This document shows, piece by piece, positions 32,196 to 44,088 of a stretch of DNA of 64,000 nucleotides (the stretch's first letter is position 1; every line of letters begins with the position of its first letter). The position numbers and the translations under genes were made by a program. This DNA is from Diphasiastrum complanatum (Eukaryota > Streptophyta > Lycopodiopsida > Lycopodiales > Lycopodiaceae). Below the pieces are notes generated by a model that saw only the letters and a list, made by a program, of their open reading frames with translations, ran no database searches and was not told the origin of the DNA. Location of the stretch: contig MU831903.1 in NCBI GenBank assembly GCA_029204225.1, forward strand, positions 1 through 64,000, written 5' to 3'.

Positions 32196-33460
32196 CTATA
32201 TATGAAATTTGGTTTTGTATACCCACTTGTTCTCGATGGGTTTCTTGTTTGAAGAAAGATCACACGTACCATGTCTCTCAATGGAATCCAATTTCTCTCT
32301 CATAGCCCATTGCCATACCTTCAAGTCCTTTGCATCCTCATAGGATGACGATTTTTGGCATTGAAGAATGTCATTCATAAGGGCATAATTGATCTGTTAA
32401 TGATCTGGCACTTTTCTTGATCTTCTCGCCTCTCCTTCTTTCCTAGATTCAGATTGGTTTATCTTGGAATATTCTCATTATCTTCCAAGATCACCTCTTG
32501 ATCACCAACAACAATTGAATTACTAAATTCATCCAGATTGTACATCTCATCAAGATCTCATCTTCACTGATGTGGATTTCCAACATTATAGAATCTAAGC
32601 ACCTATATGCCTTTGTCCTTTCATCATATCCAACAAAAACACACTTCATGAATTTTGTGTCAAGCTTAGTTCATTCCTCTTTGGGCACATGCACATAAGT
32701 TTTGCACCCAAAAATAAGAAAATTTTCAGCTTTAGACTTAACACCTATACATGCCTCTTCGAGAGTCATATTGAAAACCACGATAGTAGGACTCCTATTC
32801 CGCAAAAAAGGAGGAGTGTTGCAAGCTTCTGACCAATAAAAATTTGTCAAATATATTTGTTTTACCGTTGATCACGTGCTTTCAACAATGGTGCAATTCA
32901 TCTTTTATGGTACTCCATTACTATGCATTGTATGTGCTTGATAAATTGTCTCTTTATTTCATGCAAAAAGCTTCAATTTTTCCTAATTTATACTCACCCC
33001 CTCTGTCTAACCTTAGCACATTGATATGTATTTCCATTTGGTTCTGCACCAAGCCTTGCATTCCATGAAGCAAGCCAATGCATTAGATTTATTTTTGAAG
33101 AAGTAGATCCATGTATTCCTAGAGCAATCATCTATGAAAGTCATAAAATAATAGGCTCCACCCAATGACATGGTCTTCATTGGGCCGCACAGATTACTAT
33201 AAATCAATTTAAATACATTTGTATACCTTACTACACCACCATACTTGAATTTCTCTTTGTTTCCCATCACAAAACCTTCACAAATTGAATGTTTCTCATC
33301 TTGTAAAGCTGGTAATCTACTCACCAAATTTCAACTTGTAGGGAAGCTACCATAGTTCAGATTGCCCATGTGAGGAAATATCAGATCACTAAGATCCAAT
33401 ATGTCTCTTTGATCTTTGGTTATGAACTACAACACATCTAGCACCATTGATGTAGAAATA
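32196..33460 (-). pseudogene. copia remnant K: integrase and start of reverse transcriptase
   Basis: 33013-33327 (minus) carries CGPMKTMSLGGAYYFMTFID and DDCSRNTWIYFFKNKSNALA, the first part of a copia integrase core. 32196-32378 carries WQWAMREKLDSIERHGTCDL and NKWVYKTKF, the N-terminal block of a copia reverse transcriptase. The stretch between them is full of stops. The sequence after KTKF is missing. It is a different copia lineage from A/B/C by its motif wording. Confidence 0.75.
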
Positions 33461-33539
33461 TAAAATCTACTACACTAAGAAGATGCAAACTCAATAAGAT
33501 CACAACGAATATATAATGAAATGAAGTTGTTGTCCATAC

Positions 33540-34013
33540 AATAACAATAAGGTACTATATTTCACACGTGTAGATCCAATACACAACATACAATTGCATT
33601 CTGCACACAAAATTGCAAGATATCAGTGACTATAGTCCAAAAATGGATATATAAATCCAAAGAGAACTCATGTATAAGCATGAGAGAGAGAGAGAATGTA
33701 TCTCTTTCCATGCTTGTACACTATTTATAGTAGGTCCTTGTCCTATTTGGATGTCCTCCAATCTTATCAACAATAGGAAACTTCTATATCTAAAACCCTA
33801 CTCACAATACTTGACTAGATTCAATGTACCAAATTATTCCAATTTGAATCTTCCCAAACTCGACCTACTACATTTCTAACACTTTTCAAAAGTGGCAATT
33901 CAAATGAACTTAGACTAAAATACCTTTATAATGTTTATCTCTAAGTCTAAGATGCATATTGGCCTAAATTGCCAAGTGAACTAAACATGACTAAACTAGT
34001 TGATATTTCTCAC
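33540..34013 (-). mobile_element. 3' LTR of copia-type remnant L
   Basis: The right end ...GATATTTCTCACA at 34013 is followed by CTCCCTCTTC, the complement of a GAAGAGGGAG polypurine tract identical to that of A, B and C, so this is a minus-strand 3' LTR. TTCACACGTGTA lies at 33561. The left edge is uncertain (about 33540-33555). It includes a short GA run. Confidence 0.6.
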
Positions 34014-34700
34014 ACTCCCTCTTCAACTAGTCTTAGCATAGTTTTGACCATACTACTTTGATCCAACTTAAGAACGATCTCCATCCTAAGTATAGACTCC
34101 TTTCCAAGGTTTTAAAGTAGCTTCCATAATTGATATAGAGAATAGTGTCCAAATTGGATGTTTCACTATCTCTTACATCAATTTTACATGTCAAGATGTG
34201 ACTAGAACATGAAGAACCAAATACAATGTAAATGAAATGATTCCACCATGCTTCCAACTCTGAACTCTCTGGAAAATAACAGCAAACAAACAATAAATGT
34301 GAGTAATCAACAAATGCTTGCATGTTTCCTCCAAATTTGTCCTTTCTTAATATGTCTCCACCATAATTTTACTCCATGAATGAGCCTCCATCTCCATCTT
34401 GCCATAAGAAACCATCAAACCTTGGAAATCCATGAGTAAGAGAGTACAACAATGATGTTATTCCAGCTCCATATAACTAGTATGTAGCACTAGTCCTTCT
34501 TCAAGATCTACTTGACACAAGAAAATGACCATAGATTCAACAAAAAATGACAATCTCCAAGCATTGGCACCACATAGTTTAAACCTTGAAAACTTAGGCA
34601 TGAATGAGTGATGCAATGACCTCCAATAGCTTCATTTTCACAAACCAAACCAAAAAGAAAAATCTAGTACAACTGTGGAGCCTCATGATCCCACATTATC
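34014..34700 (-). mobile_element. 3' interior of remnant L, non-coding
   Basis: Sequence on the interior side of the polypurine tract. The 96-codon minus frame (34033-34323) shows no RNase H motif. It reads as a non-coding or strongly decayed 3' interior. Confidence 0.4.
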
Positions 34701-35938
34701 CAAGTTTTTGTTATATATTGTAAAAAATTTCAATTTCTATACATGTAAATGTGCTATAGTGCCTAAATACATGTAAAGGCCTATTTGCACTTTGTAAATT
34801 CACATTTAGCATAGGATTTGCGACTTTCTATAGAGACACAGTAGCGGATCTCAACCGACGTTTTGACAGTTGGTAACATTGAGGCCGGTGATCGTTCCTA
34901 TAAGGTTGACACTTCATGCCATTGTACTTACGCATTTGCACAGAGGTGAGTATCAATAGAGAGAGAAGAGCAAGTTTCTATAACTTGAGCATACTTTCCC
35001 TCTGCATCTTCTACAGTATCACTTCTTATCAATTGAGCGAATACAGTTTGTAGGATCTGTAATTGTTTGTGATATTGTTCTGTTTGCGTCACACATATTT
35101 CTCATGCTTTACTGAATTTCAGCCACTCTAACACAGATTTTCAGGCGTCACCAGCAAGCAACAATTCTGACTAATGTGTGCAGAGAATTAGCCAAAGCTG
35201 TTAAGCATAACCTTAAGTAGAACTTCTTTCAATTCTGAATGAGCTATGTGTTCAGATAATGAGTTTGTTTGATGCTTTGTTCTGTTTGCTTCCTGCGATA
35301 AGAACTAATTCGTTGTGTTTGATTAAGAGGAATCATTAGCCAATGCAATTTTGTTTGATGAATCTATTTGCTAGTTGTTGTCTGATCTGATTGCTTATCT
35401 GATACCCGAAGAGCCTAACAGATATAGTAATCTTTATAATCACAGACCTTCACCAAATCGTTTCATCACTGGTGTTCCTGGAAGCCAATTTACCCAAATA
35501 TCTTTGGATAACCAGATATATCATTGTAGTATTCACTGTGAATATTACACATCCCAGTCCGTTTACCATCATTCATACATTTATCATACAAAAGATGAGA
35601 TTATTCTCTCTCTTGGGGAACGATCAAACCTTTTATACTACTTAATTCATTGATTTTGTGAAAATCTATAACGACTAGGCCACCACAACAACTCCATCAT
35701 CAAAATGATGCAAACCAATGTAATTAGTTTTAACATACTATTGACCATTTGCTCACATTCACATGAAATTACTCAAACATGAGAGATCCATAACATCTTT
35801 TTCATTTGGCTCTCCTTTGATGTTCTTGACTAGCTCCAAATTGCCAACTTCCCTTTTGTGTTGTTGAAGCCCTTTGAGACCAACCATCATAAAGTAAGAG
35901 ATAGATTCCAAACTTTCCACCCAACATGAAATAGAGTA
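34701..35938. other. unassigned DNA
   Basis: No frame with a recognisable motif and no repeat shared with the rest of the window. A less AT-rich patch at 34840-34960 looks like LTR-type DNA but has no partner here. Confidence 0.4.
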
Positions 35939-36469
35939 GGCTAAAAGCATGGTTTGGTGGTACAACATGGACTTTCAAGGACACTACTTTTTTGGGTAAA
36001 AATACACTTTTGTATTATTATACACTATTTTCAACTAATACCTTTGACTTGCAATAATTACCGTAGATCGGAAGTATGTCATGTAACATATCATTGGAAA
36101 GCACTCATCAAGGCCTTCTAATGCACCAAACTTCGTTAAAATTGGAGTTACCACTAAAACGCTATGTCATTTTTAATGTGGACTCAAAAAATTATGATTA
36201 ATAAAAATCCCCATACTTTTGACTTGCCATAACTTTTTAACCGTAAATCAAAAGTATGTCTTTTAAATATCATTGGAAAGCGCTCATCAAGCGTTTTTTA
36301 ACGCACCAAACTTCGTTGAAATTGGAGTTACCACTAAAACGTTATGTCATTTTTAATGTGGAATCAAAATAATTATGAGTAATAAAATCCCCAAAAAGTA
36401 AAATGTATTACCAATAGGTACAATGAAAAATGGGTTCTTTTTTTGTACCACCAAACCATGCTTTTAGCC
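35939..36469. mobile_element. foldback (MITE-like) element with 27-bp terminal inverted repeats
   Basis: 35939-35965 and 36443-36469 are perfect inverted copies of each other (27 bp, containing AAAGCATGGTTTGGTGG). The 531-bp unit has no coding capacity. Its interior is a ~180-bp imperfect tandem duplication (CCGTAGATC at 36061, CCGTAAATC at 36241). No clear target duplication is seen in the flanks (AGTA left, AGCAG right). Non-autonomous DNA transposon is the likely class. Confidence 0.75.
36043..36396. repeat. ~180-bp tandem duplication inside the foldback element
   Basis: Two units of about 180 bp, roughly 85-90% alike by eye. Both contain TATCATTGGAAAGC and CACCAAACTTCGTT, then GGAGTTACCACTAAAACG and ATGTCATTTTTAATGTGGA. 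Confidence 0.85.
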
Positions 36470-36550
36470 AGCAGGTGAACATGAGTATAAAACCTAATAA
36501 ATTCAGCCCTCTTGAGCGCATAGCAAACCTAATAAGCTCACCAATGAGAC

Positions 36551-37710
36551 TGTTGGAGAAAGAGGGAGAAAGAGGGTCAGTCGTGTGTGAGAAACGAAAA
36601 TAGCTCAAAAAGAAAACGAACACAAACGAGAAGCAAAACTCGAACAAAAAGTGTTCGTGCACAGCGGAATGAGCTATAAGACTCTTTCCCTAAGCATGAC
36701 TACGCCTATCAGAACGAACAGAACATTATGATGGAAATCACGGTCGTTCTGATTACGTAGCCAAACATTAATAAATAAAACACCAGAAGAATAATTTGTC
36801 ACGAACAGCCAGACAAATTATTTGTCACGAATGATTCGCGAAGAGCTAGACTGAGCTCAACTGATAATCAGTCGCGAATGATTCGCGAAAGGCAAGACTA
36901 AATATTAGTCATCTAAAACCAAATTACCAAATTGAGCAACTAGAAAATTAGACAAATTGAAAAATAAGCATAGCAATATTGACACAGATCTGAACGCAGA
37001 ACAAAGACCTGTAATCAGATTAAGTATATCAAATATACATGTCAATAATGCGGTAGAGCACAAGACAATAGCGGGCGAAACCACGTGCTCTACAAAGCTA
37101 ATTCAATCTGTAAGAGGAATGAACCTGTTACTGACAAAATAAAGAATCAATGCACAAAGAATCTACTTTGTCTATCTCTGATAAGCTTCTGATGCTAGAT
37201 TTACACACGCTTATCTTAATCTCTTAATCATCAAACTGAATACGCAAATGGTATTCAGTATATGTACACAATGTTACAGGTGTGCAGATGAAAAAAGTAC
37301 AAAGTAGATGTGATGTATGTAGGAGATTGTGGGTGGCTGCAGTCGTTGTCAAGTTTGTTAGCGCAGTTGCATGGGATGAGCGTGAAGAGGCCGTGGCGTC
37401 AGCCTTCGCTAAAATGAACGTTGGTGAAGATGCAAAAAATGTGTCACTCTGACGAAATGCCATGGGATTTGATTTACAGGGTGCCTTTGCTTTCTAGGAC
37501 ACCTTCTGCATTTTGCAAGATAGTGTCATCTTTTTTCGCCTGTCACCAAAACACGTGTAAAAACACAGTATCGCGATTATTTCATCTTTTCTTCGCCTGT
37601 GAGAATTTACATGTAAATATGCAGACTGCGTGACAACGCAAGTAAAAATGCAGCACAAATGGAGGCAGATTGAAAAGGGATTTAGGAGAGTAGAAGAAAT
37701 AAATCCAACA
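36551..37710 (-). mobile_element. 3' LTR of copia element M
   Basis: 1160 bp, TGTTGGAGAAAG to AATCCAACA, with 7-bp terminal inverted repeats TGTTGGA/TCCAACA. It is followed by CCCCCCCTTA, the polypurine-tract complement. It carries the near-perfect palindrome TCGCGAATGATTCGCGA at 36872-36888 and a weaker copy near 36825. It is roughly 95% identical to the LTR at 41798, so the insertion is much older than element B. Confidence 0.92.
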
Positions 37711-38524
37711 CCCCCCCTTAATCTGGATCCGTGAATGTCTTGATCTTCAGACTGAGCAATGCACAAAATTAACATGTGCATTAACACTTAACGCTTTCGT
37801 AAAAATATCTGCAACCATGTCCTGCGTTCTGCAGTACGTTAAGCTCACCTCCTTGTTGAGAACCTTGCCCCTGATGTAGTGATATCTGATTTCAGTGTGC
37901 TTACTCCTAGAATGAAATCTAGGGTTGGCCGATAAGGCAATAGCACCCTGATTATCACAGAATAAAATTGTAGGGCTGTACTGATACAGATGAACGTCTG
38001 ACAGTAAATTTCTCAACCAAAACGCTTCCTTGATAGATTGAGAAGCAGCAATGTATTTTGCTTCTGTAGAAGAAAGTGCGATAGAGGTTTGCTTATGACT
38101 GTTTCATGAGATAGGACCACCATTGAAGAAGAATGTAAATCCATATGTGGATTTACGATTGTCTACATCTCCTTCCCAGCTTGCATCAGAATAACCACTG
38201 AGCTAATGAAGATTGTCGTTGCTGACATCTCCATGGCAGATGAACTGGTCCATGGTAGGTCAAATATATCTCATGACTCTTATGAGAGCCTTCCAATGGG
38301 TAATGCCAAGATTAGCCATATATTGGCTGAGTGAGCTTACTACAAAAGAGATATTCGGTCTTGTACAGACCATTGCGTACATGAGAGATCCAAGTATCGA
38401 TCGATACAAATACTCTCTCATCTGCTCCTCTTCCTGCTTGGTCTAGGGACATTGGTCCTTTGACAAGTGCAGGCCTGGATCCATCGGTGAGTGAGCTGAT
38501 TTACAATTTATTAGATTGTATTTG
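37711..38524 (-). pseudogene. copia element M: RNase H
   Basis: Frame 37747-38016 (minus) ends a copia RNase H: ILFCDNQGAIALSANPRFHS, RSKHTEIRYHYIRGKV and DMVADIFTKAL. Upstream sequence to 38524 encodes the remainder in broken frames (a SSTEAKYIAAS-like segment near 38050-38080). Stops separate it from the reverse transcriptase. Confidence 0.8.
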
Positions 38525-39220
38525 TTAAGAACATTGTGAAGATACCTTCACTCTGTCTCTGCGGATTTGAATGCCTAGACAGAAGTGAGCTTCACCCAAA
38601 TCAGTCATATCGAACTCTGAAAATAGCATCTGCTTCGAATCCTTGATCATATTGGTATTGTTGCTGAAGAGCAATATATCATCCATGTATGAGGTGATGA
38701 TAATGAAGGATTTTTGCACTGACTTGGAATAGACGTTGCAATCAACAGTGCTTGGTTTAAATTCTTGTTCAATGAAGAACGTGTTGATCCTCTGAAACCA
38801 AGCTCTGTCAGACTGTTTCAAGCCGTACAGTGCTTTGTGGAGTTTACAGACGTGATTCTTCATACCTTCTAGAACATATCCTTTGGTCTGGATCATGTAG
38901 ATATCTTCTTGTATAACTCCATTCAGATAAGCTGTTTGTACATCAAGTTGATGTACTTCGAGGTTGGCAGCTGCAGCATAAGATATGAGCATTCGGATTG
39001 ACGAATCTTTGACTACTAGACTGAAAGTCTCGCTATAGTCGACATTCAAAATCTGAGTGAATCCTCGTGCTACCAGTCTTGTCTTCCTTTGATCAAATGC
39101 TCCATTGGCATTGTATTTGATCTTCAAGATCCATTTGCAATCAATGATATTGCAGCCAATAGGAGCTTCGACTAATGACCATGTTTGGTTCTTGATCGGG
39201 GAGGAACACTCTATGTCCAT
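38525..39220 (-). pseudogene. copia element M: reverse transcriptase
   Basis: A 231-codon open segment, with NQTWSLVEAPIGCNIIDCKW, KTRLVARGFTQILNVDYSET, HQLDVQTAYLNGVIQEDIYM, LHKALYGLKQSDRAWFQ, the catalytic box YMDDILLFS and DMTDLGEAHFCLGIQI. YMDD replaces the more common YVDD but keeps both aspartates. It is separated from integrase and RNase H by stops, so the polyprotein cannot be made intact. Confidence 0.88.
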
Positions 39221-39280
39221 AGCTTCTCTTTAGAGATCAGAGTTTGGTTGGCTAAGTGCCTCTTCAACTGTCGTCAGTTC

Positions 39281-40552
39281 CTATATTAAGAGACAAACAG
39301 ACTTAGGTGTATACCTTGTGGGCTGTGTGCGCACTCGACTTGATCTTCTGGGAGGATTCGCCTGATGAACCGCTCTTGGGACTTGTTGCTGGTTAGCAGC
39401 AACATCTTCGTTTGATTCGCTGTCACGAAGTGAGTCGACAATAGACACGCCTGAGCCAGAAGCTCGGATAGTCATGTCAATGGCAGGTAATGAAGGTTCT
39501 CTTGGAGCAATATCCTTGCCTTTGAGGTCGATGAACTGATCTTCGATAAAGACTGTATCCCGGCTATACAAGATTTGCTCGGTATTAGGATCATACAGCT
39601 TATATGTATTATCAAATAAAGTATATCCGATCAGGATGGTCTTGAGACCTTGGAAGTCCAATTTCTTCCTCATGTCTTTTGCGATCTGCACGTAGGCAAT
39701 GCACCCAAACACTCTTAGGTTCTTCAAAGAAGGCTTAGATCTTGTCCACACCTCGTGGGGTGTCTTGCTTGAGAGGGCCTTGGTCGAACATCTGTTCTGG
39801 ACGTAAGCTGCAATGGAGATAGCTTCATCCCAGAATCTCTTGGGCAACGATGCATGTGCTAGCATACATTTGGCATATTCAACCAGGGTACGGTTCTTCC
39901 TCTCGGCTAAGCCATTAGACTGAGGACTGTAAGGAGTGATGAATTGTAGCTCAATGCCTTGGCTTTGACAGTACTCCTTAAACTTGATAGAGATATATTC
40001 TCCACCGTTGTCTGACCTTAGGGCCTTGATCATCCATCCAGTCTCCTTTTCTACACGCTCCTTGAAGATTTTGAAGTAGTTGAAGGCTTCTGATTTCTTC
40101 TTTATAAAATACACCATAGTCCTTCTGGAAAATTCATCAATAAAAGTTATAAAATACTTGGCATCCTTCAGCAAAGTATTTTCCATCACTTCACAAATGT
40201 CTGAATGTACAACATCTAGCAATCTTCTAGCAATATGTGGATGGCTTGATTTAAATGGTTTCCTAGTCTGCTTACCAACTAGACAGTCTTGACAAACAAG
40301 TAACTCGATTTTTTTGTGTCTATAATGTTAAAGTAAACTTTTATTTGCATGAATAGAAGTATTGAGCGCCTGACTAGAGGCAGAAAAGCAATGACTTAAT
40401 TTATACAAGTATTCATGCCTCTTTCCGAGTGCTAGGATCTTGTCTGTCCTATCAACTACTTTGCACTGATCACATTCGAATTCTACTCTATGTCCTAGAT
40501 CTGTGATTTTACTTACAGAGAGCAGATTCGTAGATAAATTTGGTACATACAT
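39281..40552 (-). pseudogene. copia element M: integrase
   Basis: 39281-40222 has the integrase core: VVHSDICEVMENTLLKDAKY, LRSDNGGEYISIKFKEYCQS, YSPQSNGLAERKNRTLVEYA (D, D, E all present), and the C-terminal GYTLFDNTYKLYDP region. 40328-40552 holds the upstream GAG-pre part (VPNLSTNLLSVSKITDLGHR). A stop at about 40327 and further stops split the frame. Confidence 0.88.
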
Positions 40553-40708
40553 GACTTTAGAGAGTACCTTAGACTAATCATTTGCAAAGCTTAATCTCAC
40601 AATACCTTCACCTTTAATAGCTTGTGTGCTATTGTCGCCAAGGTAAACAAATTTTTGGGTACTATAAGGTGTATAGGACTCGAAACAGCCAATGAGGCTG
40701 GTCATGTG

Positions 40709-41540
40709 CTAAGTGGCTCCGGAATCCAGGAACCAAGAACTGTCGTCGGATGCTCCCTGATGGCTGGTCATGAAGGCATCACGATCCGCTTCTTGAATAG
40801 GCTGTGGAGCTTCTGCAGCTACATTTGCCACTTGATTCGACTGCTCCTTGTTGTTGTTCTTTGCTTGTAATATCCGACAGTCTTGAATTTCATGGTTGTT
40901 TCGCTTGCAGTATCTACAAAACAGCTTCTTCTTTGTCTGCAGATTTGACTGTTCTTTGTGTTGAGCTGGTTTTTGGTCTGGCATTGATTGCTTCGGGTCT
41001 TTCTTCTTCTTCTGCTTAGTCGTGCTCTTGTTGGTGTATAAGGCGTGAGAATCAGTTGAGGAACTTGAGGCTTCATTCCTCCGCGTGTCTTCTTGCAACA
41101 ACATAGTAATGTCTCTAGAAAGAGTCAATTCTGGATGAGTCATGATGATCATCACCCAACTATCGTATGAGCTTGGCAAGCTTGTAAGCAGTTGCATCAC
41201 TGCGTCTTGATCGTCTATGACAGATCCGACAGCGGCCATTTGCCTTAGCAGGTTCTTGAATTGATTGATGTGATTCTGTAGAGAATCACCATTCGTCATC
41301 TTGAGGGAGTAAAATTTCTTCCTGAGATGTAGCTTGGAAGCTATATCTCGACTTCTATAGTGTTCTCAAGATGTCCCAGACTTCTTTCGATGTCTGAGCC
41401 TTGGATACATGGCCGAACTGAGTATCCGTAATGTTGAGGATGATCAGTGCAAAAGCTTTATCATCCTTCAGCCTCCATCTGGCGATTGTTGCGTCATCTG
41501 CTTTGAGTTTCTCTTCTACACCTGTAACAACGTCATACAA
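40709..41540 (-). pseudogene. copia element M: gag and protease start
   Basis: 41355-41540 and 40709-41299 (minus) cover gag: DATIARWRLKDDKAFALIIL, EVWDILRTL, NQFKNLLRQMAAVGSVIDDQ. A zinc knuckle CRYCKRNNHEIQDC (C-x2-C-x4-H-x4-C) follows, then SSWFLDSGAT, the protease active site. A frameshift near 41300-41355 splits gag. Its first codons lie close to the primer site at 41786. Confidence 0.85.
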
Positions 41541-41785
41541 TTATTTAGCCATTAGTACAATTTTCATCTTAAATTTCCACAGATGGTAATTGGATCCATC
41601 AAACTTGTCCATGATAGGACTAGCTTTCCCTTGGGAATCCATGTGGAAGAATTAGTCTAAGTGATAGGAAAAACTATCAGTGACTTAAGTATGAAAATTT
41701 GGTACAGAAATACTGAACAAGAAAACAATTACTCTATCGGCTAGTAGAGTCTTTTACTGTGAAAGCTTATCAAGCTACGAAAATA

Positions 41786-41797
41786 GCTCTGATACCA
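41786..41797 (-). other. primer-binding site of copia element M
   Basis: GCTCTGATACCA on plus (TGGTATCAGAGC on minus), immediately left of the 5' LTR start at 41798. Confidence 0.9.
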
Positions 41798-42772
41798 TGT
41801 TGGAGAAAGAGGGAGAAAGAGGGTCAATCGTGTGTGAGAAACGAAAATAGCTCAAAAAGAAAATGAACACGAACGAGAAGCGAAACTCGAACAAAAAGTG
41901 TTCGTGCACAGTGGAATGAGCTATAAGACTCTTTCCCTAAGCATGACTATGCCTATTAGAACGAAAGAACATTAGTGATGGAAATCATAGTCGTTCTGAT
42001 TACGTAGCCAAACATTAATAAATAAGACACCAGAAGAATAATTTGTCGAGAACAGCTAGACAAATTCTTTGTCGCGAATGATTCGCGAAGAGCTGGATTG
42101 ACTCAACTGATAACTAGTTGCGAATGATTCGCGAAAGGCAAGACTAAATATTAGTCATATAAAACCAGATTACCAAATTGAGCAACTAGAAAGTCAGACA
42201 GAATGAAGAATAAGCATAACAATATTGACACAGATCTGAACGCAGAACAAAGTGCTGTTATCAGATTAAGTATATCAAATATACATGTCAATAATGTGGT
42301 AGAGCACAAGACACTAGCGGGCGAAACCGCGTGCTCTACGAAGCTAATTCAAATCTGTAAGAAGAATGAACCTGTTACTGACAAAATAAAGAATCAATGC
42401 ACAAGGCATCTACTTTGTCTATCTCTGATAAGCTTCAAATGCTAGATTTACACATGCTTATTTTAATCTCTTAATCGTCAGACTGAATACGAAAATGGTA
42501 TTCAATAGATACACAATGTTACAGGTGTGCATATGAAAAAAGTACAAAGTGGATGTGCTATCTGTAGAAGATTGTGAGTGGCTGCAATTGTTGTCAAGTC
42601 TGTTAGTGCAGTTGCATGGGGTGAGCGTGAAGAGGGCACGACGTCAGCCTTCGCTGAAATGAACGTTGCTGACAATGCGAAAAATGCGTCACTCTGATGG
42701 AATGCCATGGGATTTGATTTACAGGGTGCCTTTGCTTTCTAGGTCACCTTTGACATTTTGTAAGACAGTGTC
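41798..42772 (-). mobile_element. 5' LTR of copia element M, truncated
   Basis: Matches the first ~975 bp of 36551-37710 from its inner edge (TGTTGGAGAAAG). It breaks off at GACAGTGTC (42772), losing the outer ~190 bp, including the U3 start and any target duplication. Confidence 0.88.
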
Positions 42773-43421
42773 GCCGCATTCGGGTCATGGTTCTCTTAGT
42801 TTCTAGGCCGGTTTCCCTTTTCTCGGTCCTAGAAATCTACGGTGTCTGGGCCCTTCCAAGACGCTAATTTCACCTTGCTCTCTAGGCAGTGGATCCTCGT
42901 AGATGGGTGTAGGTTCGCATATCGACTTCTCAATGACCACAGGGTTATCTACCTCCGGGGGTGGTTTTGGTGTAGGCTTGGATTTCTTGGGAGGTAGCTC
43001 CGTCTGGAGGTTACTCGGGGTCACTACTAGAACCTCTTTTCTGCTCGTGGGTTCCTCTAGTGTCTCCACGACAATGAAGTTCATGGGTGGCCAATCATCT
43101 TCTACGCGCGCCTTCCCTTTATCCTCCTGGCTAATCCTGGAAACGCGTTGTATGTATTGAGGTGTCCTTGATGGCCCCGCCATTCTATCCTCTTGGGGTC
43201 TATGGTCCACTGGCCTAGGAATCCTATTTCCAGTGTTTAATGCATCTCTATGTACCCAGCATCTATCCTCCAAGTGTCCAGGCCTTTTGCAGTACCCGCA
43301 CACTTGGTTGGGACAGTTTTGATTCAAATGATTCCATCTACAGTGTCTACACACTAAGGGGTTCGGTCCTTCTATGGGGTGTCTCTGACCCAACAAATTT
43401 TGGTGTCATTTGAGAAAGTTT
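42773..43421 (-). pseudogene. gag fragment with zinc knuckles, split by copia B (3' part)
   Basis: Minus frame 42803-43396: CRHCRWNHLNQNC (C-x2-C-x3-H-x4-C) next to CGYCKRPGHLEDRC (canonical spacing), then a Pro/Glu/Lys-rich tail. Reading continues into the element B insertion point at 43421; the N-terminal side resumes at 49853. It is a nucleocapsid fragment of an unidentified retrotransposon, truncated on the left against the LTR of M. Confidence 0.7.
43417..43421. repeat. target-site duplication of element B, left
   Basis: AGTTT immediately left of the 5' LTR, repeated at 49853-49857. Confidence 0.95.
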
Positions 43422-44076
43422 TGTGAAAATTGTCAACATTTCCTAGCTAGTTTGAGGCCTAAATTGGCTAAAATTGTAAATAGTTTTGGTTCTGGAGTTT
43501 CACACGTGTGAACCAGGCCACAATGTTTTTATTTACTGTATTTTTTCAGTATGATGAAGTGTCAAACTTCATACCCTTCAAAATGAGACCATTTTGATGT
43601 ATTTTGGTCATATAAGCCATTTTTAGCTATTTTTCCTATATAGGGAATATCTAGGGTCAAGTACCTTCTAGAGAGAGGAGAGAGAGTCATCTTCCTCATC
43701 CATAAATAGTAGGGAAGTCGTGGAGAACAGGTTGGAGAAACCTTTTGTATGCTTCATTGAGATCAATAGATCATTGTCATTGTTTCTTCCTCCATTGAGA
43801 GCATTGTTGTGTGTATTGTCTTCAAGCTATTGTGTATGATCTTAGGTGCTTTCCAAAAGTGACAGGCTGATGTATTATGGACTGTATAATGCTATTTTGG
43901 GCCGCACTTGATGTTTATGGAAGTTTCCATTTGTGATAAATGCTTTTTGATCAAGTTCTTTGCATTCTAGGTAGCATAGAATGTGTTGCCAATTCCTAGC
44001 TTATGTAGTTTGGAGTGCAAGCATTCAAGCCAATGATCTTGGAGTTTAGATCCACTTAGGATCTGTATTTTTCACA
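43422..44076 (+). mobile_element. 5' LTR of element B
   Basis: 655 bp. About five base differences from the 3' LTR. One is CA for TG at about 43501, which completes the palindrome TTCACACGTGTGAA (43499-43512) with a CACGTG (G-box) core. A CTATATAGG TATA-like box lies about 220 bp in and is the likely promoter. Confidence 0.95.
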
Positions 44077-44088
44077 TGGTATCAGAGC
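44077..44088 (+). other. primer-binding site of element B
   Basis: TGGTATCAGAGC directly after the LTR; complement of the initiator tRNA-Met 3' end. Confidence 0.95.
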
